Shown: in pieces, positions 63,837 through 64,000 of the stretch
How the letters are laid out: every line of letters starts with the position of its first letter
Position numbering within the stretch: the stretch's first letter is position 1
Assembly (NCBI GenBank): GCA_016842065.1
Contig: JAEPDS010000001.1
Span: 62,001-126,000, forward strand
From: Candidatus Thiodiazotropha sp. 'RUGA'
Lineage (GTDB): Bacteria > Pseudomonadota > Gammaproteobacteria > Chromatiales > Chromatiaceae
Direction of reading: 5' to 3'
DNA: 64,000 nt
The notes under the pieces: model-generated
The model's input: only the letters and a program-made list of their open reading frames with translations
What the model was told of the DNA's origin: nothing
Database searches by the model: none
Position numbers and translations under genes: made by a program

Positions 63837-64000
63837 TCCGGCGACCAATTAGTTCACTTCCAGCCGCCGGTTTGATCTACCACTAAACTGATCCACTTGT
63901 TTTATTGAGTCGCTCCCGATCGACTATTTGACTCTGTTTTGTCATCTGTTCGTCATGCAAATCCGTTTCAATCGGTAGATGGGGCCATGCTGCTTCTGTC
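63837..64000. other. Window end, no gene seen
   Basis: Non-coding as far as I can see. An incomplete gene might begin beyond the window edge. No hairpin with a T-tract is evident after gspB. Confidence 0.3.

Noticed and set aside
1-64000. CRISPR array
   Set aside because: No run of regularly spaced direct repeats was seen on reading the window; the repeats found are inverted or solitary.

Overview
This window comes from a gammaproteobacterial chromosome, most likely a sulfur-oxidising member of the Chromatiales type (Sedimenticola or Thiodiazotropha-like). The evidence is a complete SoeABC sulfite dehydrogenase operon, several c-type cytochromes, a chemoreceptor with a haem-c motif in its periplasmic domain, gammaproteobacterial housekeeping genes (folD, cysS, ppiB, lpxH, tsaB), GspA/GspB type II secretion accessory genes, and light and c-di-GMP signalling proteins. 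The species assignment is inference.

Bases 1-20137 form an integrated genomic island. Its left part is a tightly packed minus-strand operon that reads leftward from about 13860 and runs off the window at base 1. It encodes an XRE-type repressor, a 1744-residue DEAD helicase with a DUF1998 region and a nuclease-like C-terminus, a 945-residue SNF2/RapA-type helicase, a 1491-residue Eco57I-type adenine methylase, and a coiled-coil SMC/Rad50-like P-loop ATPase. It resembles DISARM and Druantia in its parts, but matches neither gene set as I know them. It is followed by an unrecognised protein, a ParE/Phd-type toxin-antitoxin pair, a small excisionase-like protein, and an overlapping array of three tyrosine recombinases plus an AlpA-like protein. 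This array abuts the 3' end of a tRNA-Lys gene, the presumed attachment site.

Bases 20200-20810 hold a minus-strand tRNA cluster (Pro-Arg-His-Lys). The tRNA-Arg gene is split by a 225-base group I self-splicing intron in its anticodon loop. The spliced anticodon is inferred to be UCU.

Bases 20998-40713 are core genes with small insertions. They include folD, a REP-associated transposase bracketed by inverted copies of its palindrome, cysS, the haem chemoreceptor, two cytochromes c, ppiA/ppiB/lpxH, a three-gene operon ending in an exported protein, a MotA/MotB-like membrane pair, two Slp-type lipoproteins, tsaB, and an RND efflux pump with its adaptor.

Bases 41286-64000 hold a small RRM-like basic protein, a periplasmic lipase-like hydrolase, soeABC, a probable polyprenyl-phosphate arabinose pathway (UbiA-HAD fusion, DprE1-like, DprE2-like and a divergent multi-membrane-span protein), a 269-bp MITE-like element with nested palindromes, a signalling locus (CarH-like B12 regulator, CheB-CheR fusion, PAS-GGDEF-EAL), and gspA-gspB. 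Degenerate pieces of the MITE ends are scattered through the right two-thirds of the window.
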